Below, piece after piece: positions 41,205 through 51,278 of a stretch of 64,000 nucleotides of DNA. The DNA lies in the NCBI GenBank assembly GCA_023213395.1, contig CM041465.1:47809741-47873740 (forward strand), given 5' to 3'. Within the stretch, counting starts at the first letter, position 1; the number at the start of each line of letters is the position of its first letter. The position numbers were made by a program, and so were the translations under genes. The stretch comes from Cycas panzhihuaensis (lineage: Eukaryota; Cycadophyta). The notes beneath the pieces were generated by a model that worked only from the letters and a program-made list of their open reading frames with translations, was not told the origin of the DNA and did no database searches.

Positions 41205-42210
41205 AAAATTTATGAGTACAGTGATTCCATTAATAGCAATGCAATCAGATATACTACAAATTTGAGAAGATTTGATAGCAACGCTCACTGGTCTCTCCAA
41301 GGACGGTGAGCTTGTGAAAAGAGACAACCAGATAATTGGGGAAGAAGCGGCGAGGTTGATCGGAGCAAGCGAGAAGGATGCCTCTACTTCAGGGATTCAA
41401 ATCACAGGGATCCAATCACCGGAGAAAAGATTCTTGGCACATTTTATTTTCATTAGGGTTATACTAACCCAGGAAAATTTGTTTGTACAAGCAATTTTAA
41501 GAACTATCGTCAACCAGGTAGCCCAAGGGAAGCACTATAATTGGGTGAGCCTTATAGCAGGGCGATTGCTTTAGAATTTGCAAACAATTCAGGAGACGAT
41601 AAAGTCCGTTACTTTTTATCATGTAACAATTTTGCAAGGATTATTAATTGCACAATGCCTGGAAATGGTAATGCCTGAACCAAAAGAAGAACATGCACCC
41701 CTAGCCTATTGGACCAGTGGTTGCATCAGTGATGAAAAATGGACAGAAATTTAGAGTGTGGTTCAAGATTGGGTACAAAAGCAATATCAACTGAGGATGT
41801 TGGAAAAGACAATGATTGAAATTAAGGAAGAAGATGGAAATAGAGGAGAAAATTCTCAGGTGAAGAGAGAACAAGAAATTGGAATCCCCCAGGGAGAGAT
41901 AGATAGCACGAAGGAAGAACCTCTCCAAGGGGAGGCAAAAAAAGAGAAATATCTGGGGAAAAGGAAACAGGAAGAAGGAAACAATAAACAACAGGAGCAT
42001 ATAGAGAGTGAGTTTTAAAGACAAAAAAGGATAAGATTGGCTTGGTAGAAAAGAAAACAAGAGGTCATAGAGAAAATAGGTGATTAGCCACTGGAGGTGG
42101 AATATAATGTGGACAAGGAGATACTCAAAGAAGGATTGGATCCTATGAAATGCGACTCGCAAAATGTGTCTGGATGGAGAACATCCTTTCTAGCTCGAGT
42201 AAACAAATAG
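41205..42210 (+). pseudogene. Unrecognised coding-like region downstream of element P pol
   Basis: A mostly consistent plus-strand frame spans 41272-41574, a few stops, and 41758-42018. It includes TGLSKDGELVKRD, WVSLIAGRLL, MVMPEPKEEHAPLAYWTS and an acidic, Lys/Glu-rich part (KREQEIGIPQGEIDSTKEEP) near 41860. I do not recognise the family. The position after integrase suggests an additional ORF of this gypsy lineage or captured sequence. The minus-strand frame at 41701-42162 is its shadow. Confidence 0.45.
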
Positions 42211-42299
42211 TTAGTTACGAAGTTAGAAAGTAGAGCCAAACCGGTCGAAGAATCATTAAAAATAATTCAGTAGGTGATCGAAGAAAGGATTGAGAATGG

Positions 42300-43245
42300 C
42301 TATGTGATGATATTTAAAACATGACATAATAGTCTGTTGAGTTTTTCACATTCTGCATCCACACAAATGAATGTCTTCAAATGATGACATAAAATGCACT
42401 TTTTGCGAGAATGCATGAAAAAGACTATATAAGCTAACTTATGTTGGAAGGCCCTTATCAACTTGCAGGCCCTTATCACCTTGTTATTTAACTTTCACAA
42501 CTTTGCAATTTATGGCTTGAGTATTAGTCACTTTTGGTTCACTTGTGAAAATATGAAGGAATATAAAATTGCGCTTTTGTTTTGCGACTTTGCAACTCTT
42601 CTTTTGAATCACCTTCATTTTTGGTTCTTTTTCGAAGTTGCGAAGAGACCTGCCTTTAGACATTCCCCACATTTTGCAGATTCGGAACTAAGTGATACTA
42701 TGCCCTATTACCTTGTTATCCTTTCTTCGCACTTTTGCAATTGATCATTTGAATGTGCATCCCCTTTACCGCATTTGTGAAAATGCAAAAAACATATAAG
42801 GTTAGAGCTTTGTTCACCTCCATTAAGTGGCTTTGCAAATAATCACCTAAGTGTCGACTGTCATTATTACACCTGCAAATATGTGAGAAATAGATACCGT
42901 CATAACTTCATTCACATCCATTTCTAAACCTCGCAAATGATCCACTAGATACTTGTTGCTTTCAGACCAACTTGCAAAAATGCAAAAAGATAGAAGATTG
43001 TTCCTTTCTTGCATCTTGCAACCTCAGAGATGAATGATCTTTTGGCTTGCCTTTCTTCACATGCTTGGGAAGTTGTGAGATTTCACTTGTACAGGTGCCT
43101 AGACTCCACCTAAAGCACAAGTCTAAGGAAGATAGACATTCTTACGAGAAAAACATCCCTTTAATGTACTCATTTTGGACTTTTTCAAATCTTTTTTGAT
43201 CAAAGAGGAAAAAGGGGATAACAATTGGCTTTCTACCTTTTATTA
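42300..43245. other. Non-coding tail between gypsy elements P and M
   Basis: AT-rich with many loose repeats of TGCAAAA and TTGCAA words. The plus strand has a purine run AAAGAGGAAAAAGGGGATA near 43201, which could be a purine tract. Both P (plus) and M (minus) end facing this stretch, so it may contain their degraded 3' LTRs. I could not define any LTR pair. Confidence 0.4.
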
Positions 43246-44470
43246 AACCCTTGTCAGATGATTCTAAGTAAATTGCTATGCTATTATATACAATATAAAA
43301 AGATTGAGATCTTAAGAAAGAAAGGAGTTAAGATACTGTCCATTTATAGGGATGGGCAACATTTTTCCATTCAGACTCTTCAATTTGAAGGCATGATCTC
43401 CAATCTTCTCTATGATTTCAAAAGGGCTGAGCCACATAGAATCAAACTTGTTGTGTGCTCCAGGCTTCTCCTTCCCTTTATCCCACATTAGTATTTGGTC
43501 ATGAAGTTCAAAGTTCTTCTTTGTAGCAAATGACCTATTAGAATGCTATTTGGCCTTAGTGTGATGTTCAGAAGTTTCTCCTCAGCATCCTGCCTAGTTT
43601 TCTCTAGAGCTAGTAAATCCTACAATCTTGTGGAATTTTTTTGTCAAATCCAGTCAACGACAAGTTGCCAAAGGTGAGGTGAGGAGGGAACACAACTTCT
43701 TTTCCATAAACCAATAGATAGGGAGAATATCCATTGGTCTGTTTACTAGTTATCCCATTTGCCCAAAGTACGTAAAAAATGTTAATATGTCAGTCCTTTT
43801 GATTTTGCTTCACTGTTCTTTTAAGAATTTTGAGCAGATTTTTATTTGTGGACTCAACTAATCCATTGCCTTGAGGATAATTATGATGGAATTTTGATCA
43901 AATTTTTATTTGTGGACTCAGCCAATCCATTGCCTTGAGGATAATTATGACGGAATTTACCATATGTTCAGATACAAAGGCTAGTCCATTATCTGACATT
44001 GATTGAGCAAGTACCCAAACATTGGCATTGAAGTCTACTTTAAGAAAGTGACTACTACTGTAGTGTTGGCCCCTTTAGGAGTAGTTGCGAACCACCTAGT
44101 AAAATAATCTGTAGTAGTCAAGATGAAAGTGTGGCCTTTGTTGGATGGTGGCTTAATAGGCTTGATAAAATTTAAGCCCCACTTTTCAAAGGGTTGGTTT
44201 GCATACATAGGCTGAGGTGTAAGGGCAATTAATCCCTACTTACCTGTGAATGTCTGACAAATAGGACAATTTTTGGATTTGCAAAATGCATCTTTGAAGA
44301 TAGTTGGCTAGAAATAACTTGCTCTTATGATCTTGTGAGCAGTAGTTTCAACTATAAAGTGTTCTCCAGACTGGCCTTCATGGAACTCTTCAAGTACTAG
44401 CATTGCCTCTTCTTTTTTTAAAAATATTTTAGTAGAGTACCATCATATCCCTTCTTATATAACCGTCTTT
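43246..44470 (-). pseudogene. Element M integrase, broken
   Basis: The minus strand has a damaged zinc domain with CPICQ near 44265 and WGLNFIKPI near 44185 (Asp to Asn at the first catalytic position). SDNGLAFV lies near 43980. The C-terminal module at 43500-43260 has MWDKGKEKPGAHNKFDSMWL, SPFEIIEKIGDHAFKL and PIPINGQYL, closely following the gypsy 'W.kr.ekpgkhsKFd.lWlGPf.I' module. Stops and shifts are frequent. Confidence 0.8.
43827..43960 (-). repeat. 64-bp tandem duplication inside element M integrase
   Basis: The plus strand has TTTTTATTTGTGGACTCA followed by AATCCATTGCCTTGAGGATA twice, 64 bp apart, with a few changes. 64 is not a multiple of three, so it also shifts the frame. Confidence 0.85.
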
Positions 44471-45173
44471 CAATCAAGACTTAAGGCCTAGATCTTAGCT
44501 TTAAGGGCTACCTTTCGCTTTTGTCAAGGAACTCGTGACAGAAACCATTCTTGAGATAGAAGATTATATTTTGAGAGAAAGAATCAAATTTATCAACTCC
44601 TTGTGTTAGAGTTAAGTTGTTTACCTTGACACTTTGTTCATCTCATTCCTCTCCAACATGCAGGAGTTTGTCTGCTTGACTCTTTAAAATCAACCTCCAA
44701 AGACCCTGTCCTTTTATTAGCTTGGTTGGTTTCACCTCCAAATCAAACTCTTGGATGTTAGCCAACCATTTGGCCCATCTTCCCGTTGGTTCTACTTTTC
44801 AACATCATTTTAATTGGGGATTGAGTCATATAAGCCATTGTATGACTGTGATTAATGTAAGGCTTAAAGTCCTCAGTTGCTTTTACCAGAGCATAGGCTT
44901 GTTTTTCTATGTGGATGCACCTTAGCTGGTAATCCTTTAGAGACCTGCTTATGAATGATACTAGTCTTTCCTATCTTCATTATCCTCCTGAACTAATATA
45001 GCAATATAAACACTTTCAGAAGCATATGAATATATAATAAAACTCTTTTCAAAATTAGGACTTACCAGGGTAGGGGCCTTAGCAATCCACACCTTGATAT
45101 GATGAAATGCTTCTTTGAACTCATTTGTCAATTTAAAATTAAAATCCTTACGCAACAAGGCATTAATAGGCAA
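44471..45173 (-). pseudogene. Element M RNase H, broken
   Basis: The open part at 45173-44961 reads MPINALLRKDFNFKLTNEFK, then EAFHHIKVWIAKAPTLVSPN and FIIYSYASESVYIAILVQED. This is the gypsy RT-RNase H connection and RNase H start; the first catalytic Asp is Tyr-Ser here ('YtDAS' changed to YSYAS). The remainder to 44471 is fragmentary. Confidence 0.78.
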
Positions 45174-45880
45174 GGCTATCCTTGCAAAGTCGGGGATGAA
45201 TCTTCTGAAAAATTCATCTTTTCAAAGAAAGATTGGACTTCTTTTTTGTTGGTGGGTAGGAGCATTTTTGTGATAGCTTCTATTGTATCTGAACCAATAT
45301 ATTTTCCATCTTTGGTCACAACGTGCCCAAGCAGTTTTTCAACAATAACCCCAAGCATTGTTTTCGTAGGATTGAGTGAAATTCCATATTGCCACCATCT
45401 TTGGAACACTAACCTCAAATGTTCAATATGATTTGCTTTCTTCTTGGAGAAAACAATTGTGTCATCTAGATACATAACAATTATTACCCCTATCTGTCCT
45501 TTAAAAGCATGATCCATAGCCCTTTAAAATGTGGCACCAACATTCATCAATCTGAAGGGTATTCTTTTATAGGTAAATACTCCCCAAATTGTAGTAAAAG
45601 TTGTCTTGTGTTTGTCTTCTTCTACTACAAAAATCATATATAACTTGAAAAGCCATCTAACAAGGACATGAATTCTGACCTAGCAACAATTTACCGAATC
45701 TGTTGCATCCTTTGTAGTGGATAATTAGCCTTCATAGAATCTTTATTTAGATTCTTGAAATCAACACATAGGTTGATGTCCCCATTCTTTTTTCTTATGC
45801 TTTCCAAATTTGCTATCCATGTTGAAATTCTGATTGGGAAAATGATCCCTACATCCCTAACTTTCTAAAGTTCATTCCAA
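45174..45880 (-). pseudogene. Element M reverse transcriptase, broken
   Basis: YPLQRMQQI near 45720, FMSLLDGFSSYI and damaged residues follow, then MDHAFKGQIGVIIVMYLDDT (catalytic YLDD near 45475) with IVFSKKKANHIEHLRLVFQR and LGHVVTKDGKYIGSD. The RT active-site Asp pair is present. Frameshifts and stops lie between 45517 and 45880. Confidence 0.85.
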
Positions 45881-46468
45881 ATGAGATTTTTTATTTTAGG
45901 GTACATAACCCTTTGTTTTTTTGAAAGGATTTACTATTGATTTGAGTGGAATAATGTGTTGCATAATCTCAAGATTAAAACTCTTTAAGTCTTCATAGCT
46001 TGGTACAAAGTTCAATAAATTTTTGCTTCTCTTCTTAAGTGCATTTTGGGCCAATATAAATAATTTTTGGATCCTCAAGAGTATTCAAATTGATTGGAAT
46101 ATTTTTATGAACAACCCTTTTTGAAGGGTCTTCTTGAGATATCCCATTTTTTCTTGCATCATTGGAATCAAATAATAATTCTAAACAAATCATCCCCCCT
46201 GGGGATTTTATTTGTTTTATGCTAGACAAAGTCTTCATCTGAGGCAATACTTGTCCTTCTGCAATTACTTGTGCTTTTTCATTGGCAGTTATTATATCAA
46301 CAAAGTCCCCTTGTCCTTACATGAAGGCCAAGATTTGCTTATCATCTTCAAAAATTTGTCGATGATCAACATTATCTGGTATGGAGGGTTGAGTGACAAT
46401 TTCAACACATTTTGGTTTGTTAGTAGAGTCATGAGTTACATTAAGCAAAGAAGCAATCACTAAGAGAA
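45881..46468 (-). pseudogene. Element M linker before RT
   Basis: Open with few stops. It reads KPKCVEIVTQPSIPDNVDHR, then GGMICLELLFDSNDARKNG, NTLEDPKIIYIGPKCT, and LLNFVPSYEDLKSFNLEIMQ with HIIPLKSIVNPF. This is the conserved segment just before gypsy RT ('sWsYeDl...i..H.ipl'). Element N is inserted at its upstream end, so the frame stops at 46468. Confidence 0.82.
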
Positions 46469-46563
46469 TGTAGGAACATGACAGGATTTATTGAGGAGAT
46501 AGAAGACAAAGCATGGATATAAAATGATGTAACTCTCATTATAAGCTTGATAAATGCAAGAAT
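46469..46563 (-). repeat. 3' LTR of element N, left part
   Basis: The plus strand starts TGTAGGAACATGACAGG, which is the minus-strand LTR end ...TTCCTACA. It is cut by E after 95 bases. The last five, AGAAT, are repeated at 56192-56196. Confidence 0.78.
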
Positions 46564-46925
46564 TGTTGGAATAATGTACATTCCCATTACATGTCCATTT
46601 AAGTTCATTTCATTAGAATAATTGCTCACATAGAATATTCTTGATGAGAATATTCTAGTGAGAGAAGATTCTTAGTCAAAGCTTCTAGAAGTCAAAGATG
46701 CTCCAACTATTAATGAGGTAGTTTGAGTACACCAAAAATCATGGGAGTTGTTGAACCACCTCCTATGTTTAGACTTAGTGTAGAGTTATAAACATGTATT
46801 TGTACCTTGCATATTTTCTTAATGAGAATTGGAGAGTTGTGAGTCATTTGTCGTATTGTCATCTCTTGTGTCTTTTCACATGTGCTTTATGACATGTCTC
46901 CTCCTCATATCCACTCATTTCTACA
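46564..46925 (+). repeat. 5' LTR of element E
   Basis: TGTTGGAATAATG to TTTCTACA. A perfect inverted repeat, TAGAATATTC...GAATATTCTA with a 7-base loop, lies near 46631-46657. A TATA-like AGTTATAAACATG lies near 46785. Confidence 0.93.
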
Positions 46926-46937
46926 TGGTATCAGAGC
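46926..46937 (+). other. Primer-binding site of element E
   Basis: TGGTATCAGAGC, directly after the LTR. Confidence 0.9.
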
Positions 46938-47319
46938 ATACAGGTTATAGACACTTGTTTTCTGCCATGTGTGTCTTAATTTCTACCATGTCTGTGCACT
47001 AAGTGCTGTCTTAAACAACCCTCTTTTTTGCATCTATTCATTGCAGCTAAGTCTTGAGAATACTCTGACTATTATTGCTGTGAAGGGTCTCAAAGAAAGT
47101 TTTTTTTATGCTACTCATTGTCACAAATATTAAGCTGTGAGTAGAAGAGTGACTGTTTTTGGGTTGAAGAGCCTACTTTCTTCTTACAATTATGAGCGTG
47201 TGAGAGGTTTCCTATGTGGATTTATGGCTGTGGGGGAAAGCCTATTGCTGCCATTGCATGAAACAAAATAAGGGATTATTGAATTGTGTGCTCTTTATTT
47301 CTATCTGTCTGGCCACAGG

Positions 47320-47745
47320 TTAACTATTCACACAAAGAGGACACTGCCCTTCGTTCGGAAGCCTGCACGAAGAACAGGGAATGGAGCCACTTGAGAATGC
47401 AACTGCCAGAGGAGGGAGCCGTCGCTTAACCGACAAAGGAACGACAGTGCACTGAGCGACGGGACTGGAGTCGCTCGTTCGCAGGTTGTTCTTGTGCCGC
47501 CAACTATTGCAGAACAAAGGGCACGGGTGTCGGGCCGTAACCAGGCCGCACAAAGGTCAAACGAAGGGCACACGGAGGTGAGACAAAGGCGAACGGAGCT
47601 GCCTGAAGACAAAGCAGCCGCCGCCAGAGGAAACAAACGGGATCGTCACCGCCACCCCACGGGAGCGGCCAAAGACGCCGTTCGAGGTCGCCGCCAGTCG
47701 CCAACCACTGTTAGTCACTAGCCGCCTGACGAGAGACGAATGGAA
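47320..47745. other. GC-rich leader block of element E
   Basis: A markedly GC-rich stretch with overlapping open frames on both strands (47320-47802). High GC removes stop codons, so these frames are expected by chance, and I recognise no protein. It occupies the same position as the GC-rich blocks of D and H. The leader 46938-47319 before it shows no gene. Confidence 0.55.
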
Positions 47746-47859
47746 AATTTTGTTGCCTCGGAAAATATTATAAATCGACAAATTTGATTTCAGTTGATAC
47801 ATATTGTTTATAACATTATGTTATAAATTATAGAATATTTTAAAGAATATTCTAATTTT

Positions 47860-48089
47860 AATAAGAGTTCTTTTATATAGTTTGTCTCTTTTATATTTTA
47901 AAAGTTCTTTAGTAACTTTTGAAGAACATTATTTTGAATTATACATTAAGAGGATTTAATTTGTCTTTAATATTATAATCCTCTTTAAATGTATTTTTCA
48001 TTGGTGTCATTTAACAGTGCTTTAAGAGGACTCCTCTAATATATTTCATCCTCTTTTTAAAAGTACTTTTTGACTCCATTTTTAAAGGT
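47860..48089. repeat. Hairpin repeat array of element E, left part
   Basis: Units such as TTAAGAGGATTTAATTTG...AATCCTCTTTAAATG. The array is interrupted by element F and continues at 53854. Confidence 0.75.
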
Positions 48090-48094
48090 ATTTC

Positions 48095-48384
48095 TGTGAA
48101 AATGGGCATTAAGCCACATTAGTCCCAAGATCATAAGTAAAAGCACAATATCACAAATGCATGAAGCATAAAACATAAAGAACACAAAGAGAAATAGGAG
48201 CAAGATCAAGATACCATGAATGCGAGTTGGAATTAGTCCAACCGCCAAAGAATGCTTAAGCTTGATTAGCAAACTGACAGAATAACAATGAGCTCCTCCT
48301 CTTGTGATTTTCAACAATGAAGAGAGGCCTCTTGAAATAGAAGAAGATGAGAGGCCAAAGGCTATTGCATGATTGACAAGTGTC
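48095..48384 (-). repeat. 3' LTR of element F, 5' part deleted
   Basis: It matches 53309-53600 from AAAATGGGCATTAAGCC to GATTGACAAGTGTC. There it joins RT sequence directly. The break lies in the right arm of the U3 hairpin, next to a repeated AAGTGTCCTC. Confidence 0.88.
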
Positions 48385-49486
48385 CTCGTAATCAAGTGTC
48401 CTCCTCTGATGGTGTTGATGTTTGCTACAGGTGCAAAGGTCTCCTCGTAATCAATTCCTTCCTTTTGCTTGAACCCCTTTGCTAAGTCTTGCTTTTTGTC
48501 GCTTGAGTGTCCCATCAGCATGGAATTTGGTCTTGTAGACCCATTTACAACTAATTGCCTGTTTGTGTGGAGGCAATTCGACCAAGTCCCAAGTACCATT
48601 CTTGTGAATGGATTGAATCTCCTCATCCATGGCAGCTTTCCAACTATCACTTTGTGAAGCCTCTGCAAAGGTAGTAGGCTCATCAATAGAAAGCACTTCA
48701 GCCATAAGTGCAAAGTTTGTTTGCTGCCGATACTTTGATGGACGTCTTCCTTCAATGATATGACCATCCTGTACCGTTTGAGTGTACCACTTAGATAACT
48801 TCTGAAATGATGTGGCATGAACCTCAATATCTTCTGGTCTAAGTGTAGGAGTAACAGAAGATGAAGTGGGAGGTTCAAGTGGAGCAGATGAAGATGAAGT
48901 AGATGGTACAGGAGGTGCAGATGAAGAACATGGTGTATAAGATTGAGGGGAAGGGAAGTCCTCAACAATTTTTTTCCCTTTGTCAATGGGGGGTTGGATT
49001 GATGCCATATCCAACTCTTTTTGATCATCCTCAACAAAGATTACATCTCTTGAGAGATGCATTTTTCTCCCAACTGGATCATACAACTTGTAGGCTTTGC
49101 TATGGATTGCATATCCTACAAAGATGCATTTGAGGCTATGTTTGTCCAACTTTGTTCTTTGTTGATCCGTATGTGCATATACGTAGTACACCCGAATGTC
49201 CTCAAATGGCTGATAGTTGGCTTCCTACCAAACCATGCCTCCTCGTGTGTGATATCGGTGGCTACTTGTAGGACTTCGATTGGCCACATAGGCTGTATGA
49301 AATGCTTCGCCCAAGAAGCTCTTGCAAGCCCTTTGCATGCATCATTGTTTTGGCTTTATTAGCCAAAGTTCTATTCATCCTCCTGAGACTCCATTTTGCC
49401 GAGGAGTATGAGGAGTCGTGAGTTGTCTCCAATTCCATTATCCTTGCAAAATTGGTTGAATTCATTTGAAGTGAATTCACCTCCAT
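48385..49486 (-). pseudogene. Element F integrase tail, linker and start of RT
   Basis: Reading minus: ANKAKTMMHAKGL near 49350, YVYAHTDQQRTKLDKHSLKC, IFVGYAIHSKAYKLYDPVGR, KMHLSRDVIFVEDDQ, then a Ser/Pro-rich linker (48451-49191 is a single open frame of 246 codons). RT starts KWYTQTVQDGH, EEIQSIHKNGTWDLVELPPH, AISCKWVYKTKFHADGT. After a shift, GIDYEETFAPVANINTIRG is the last RT sequence before the LTR. The RT catalytic region is absent. Confidence 0.87.
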
Positions 49487-50000
49487 TATCTGACCTTAAT
49501 ATGCCAATTGAGTAGCCAGATTCATTTTCTACTTCTGCCTTGAACTCTTTGAACTTGGAGAAGGCTTCTGATTTTTGCTTTAGGAAGTAGACCCAGACTT
49601 TGTGAGAGAAGTCATCAATGAAAGATATGTAGTATAATGCTCCTCCAAAGGATTGGGTGGACATGGGTCCACACAAGTCTGAGTGAACTAACTGCAAAGG
49701 ATAAGATGCACGCCATGCTTTGCCTTTAGGAAAAGGCAGCTGATGTTGTGTCCCCATTATGCAAGCTTCGCAAAGACATTTTGAACCATACATCTTTGGA
49801 AGCCCATACACCATGCTTTTGTTTATCATCTGCTTCAAATTGTCTAGGCTTAAATGTCCTAGACGTTGGTGCCATAACTGAATTTTTGACAAAGATGTGG
49901 AACCAGAGTAAGCAAAATCAAGAGTAATGTTATTGGCATCTAATTTATAAAGACCTTGATCCTCATAGGCTACAGCTACGATCTGATCATCTTTGTCACA
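49371..50000 (-). pseudogene. Element F GAG-pre-integrase and integrase core
   Basis: A 173-codon open frame, 49892-49371. LWHQRLGHLSLDNLKQM and CEACIMGTQHQLPF form the zinc region, then LVHSDLCGPM (first Asp), YYISFIDDFSHKVWVYFLK, and RSDNGGEFTSNEFNQF (second Asp). A frameshift at about 49400 breaks PHTPRQNGV, just before the catalytic Glu, whose codon is not kept in any frame I can read (SQRRMNRTL follows). Confidence 0.87.
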
Positions 50001-51278
50001 AATGATACATTTCCCATTTTAAATAGTACGCTCATTTGTTGCTTGTTCAATGGCTAATGAGCAGCGATTCTTCTCCATAGAAGGAATGAAGTAGGCATCA
50101 CTGTTGGGAAATGATGAGGAAGGATGAAAAGAAGCTATCGTGCCTGTTCCTGAAATCTCAACTGATTCATTGTTTCCAAAGGTCACTGATTGACCTTTAC
50201 CTTCCTTGATGTTGCATAGGAGTTCTTCACTCCCGTCATATGTTGAGAAGCTCCGAATCAACAATCCAAGTGTTGTCAATGTTGCATGATTGGTATGCAC
50301 AAAGCGCTTTGTCTTCATTGGCAAACCGATTAAAATGGCGTTTGTTGCCACCTCTTTGATCCCCCGCCGATAGGCACCTCGATTTGGTCGAGGGGATTGT
50401 CTTCTTGATCCGTTGGAACCTTTGTTGAAAGCTTGTCGGCTGTTGTGTTTGACCTCGTGGTTGCTTCGCCGTTGTCTTCAAGATCCGCTTGCTTCTTTTC
50501 TCGCAATCAGTGCAATGTGGCGGGTTTGCCACAATAATGACATACGACATTGGACTTGGAAGATCCAATGTTCATATTTCCAAACCGCTTGTGAATGCGC
50601 TTTGGATTTTGATTTGCCTTTGCCCTTGCTGTGAAAGCACCTGTTGTAGATGGTTCTTCATTATCCTTAGCATAAATTTGTTCTTCTTGAAGCAATAAGC
50701 TTTCAAGTTCATTGAATGTCATCTCCCTTAGTGAACCATCTCGTGTAGTTGATGATATAAAGCCGTTGTAGTCCTTTGGTAATGCTTGTGATGAAGGCTA
50801 CGCTTTCATCTCTTGTAGCTGGACTACCTAAAATATTTAATTCATTACAAACCTCCTTAATGGAGGACAAGAATGCCGACATTGGCTTTACAAATTTGAT
50901 GGAGTACAATTTTGCTTTTATCATCAAAATGCGAGCTTCATCTCGCCTTTCATACAAAGAGGACAATGTGTCCCATGCTTCTTTAGAAGATTTTGCAGAA
51001 GAAATATTTTGGTCTACGTTTATGTCCACAACCATACGAATGAATGCCAAAGCAATCTCGTCTTTGGCCTCGCATGCAGCAACATATTCATCATCCACAA
51101 AAGTGTGTTGATTTTCATTATTATCATCCACAAGTGCAGGATTGGGGATTCTTCCAGAAACATATCCCCAAAATTCATTCATTATCAAGAGATTCTTTGT
51201 GATTCTTTTCCATTCTTGATAATTTGATTGCCCTGTTAGCCTTATGGTACATGCGTTAAGCATGTTTATGGCAGCCAT
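50001..51278 (-). pseudogene. Element F gag and protease
   Basis: Gag starts at the ATG at 51278 (MAAINMLNACTIRLTGQSNY, then QEWKRITKNLLIMNEFWGYV) and is open for 189 codons. Its UBN2-type capsid part has SSKEAWDTLSSLYERRDEAR. After a frameshift near 50715 the nucleocapsid has a half zinc knuckle, CHYCGKPATLH. Protease begins NTWIVDSE near 50265, where DSG has become DSE. The rest of protease is open at 50351-50019 in another frame (KEGKGQSVTFGNNESVEISG). Confidence 0.86.

Larger units (their letters stand above)
38443..42300 (+). mobile_element. Element P: 5'-truncated Ty3/gypsy element
   Basis: It begins inside RT, then has RNase H and integrase in gypsy order (RT-RH-INT), an integrase C-terminal part and a downstream region. 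LTR, gag and protease are absent at the 5' end. The 3' LTR is not identified. It is joined to L by a short shared ATGTGT-like sequence. The right boundary is approximate. Confidence 0.82.
43246..46468 (-). mobile_element. Element M: Ty3/gypsy element, minus strand
   Basis: Read right to left it has the protease-RT linker, RT, RNase H, integrase and the integrase C-terminal GPF-type module, the gypsy order. Element N interrupts it at 46469 within the coding region. The remaining 5' part (gag, protease, LTR) would lie beyond N, outside the window. Its RT differs clearly from that of P, so it is another gypsy lineage. Confidence 0.85.

Noticed and set aside
41701-42162. 153-codon minus-strand open frame rich in Leu and Phe, resembling a membrane protein
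   Set aside because: It is the complement of an acidic Lys/Glu-rich coding-like stretch on the plus strand; such antisense frames look hydrophobic by necessity.
38443-42300. Treating P as a full gypsy element inserted into L
   Set aside because: It starts within RT with no LTR, gag or protease and no target duplication; L does not resume afterwards.
47320-47802. Cluster of overlapping open frames on both strands that could pass for a gene
   Set aside because: They lie in the GC-rich block of E, where stop codons are rare by composition. No frame shows a recognisable domain and several frames overlap.
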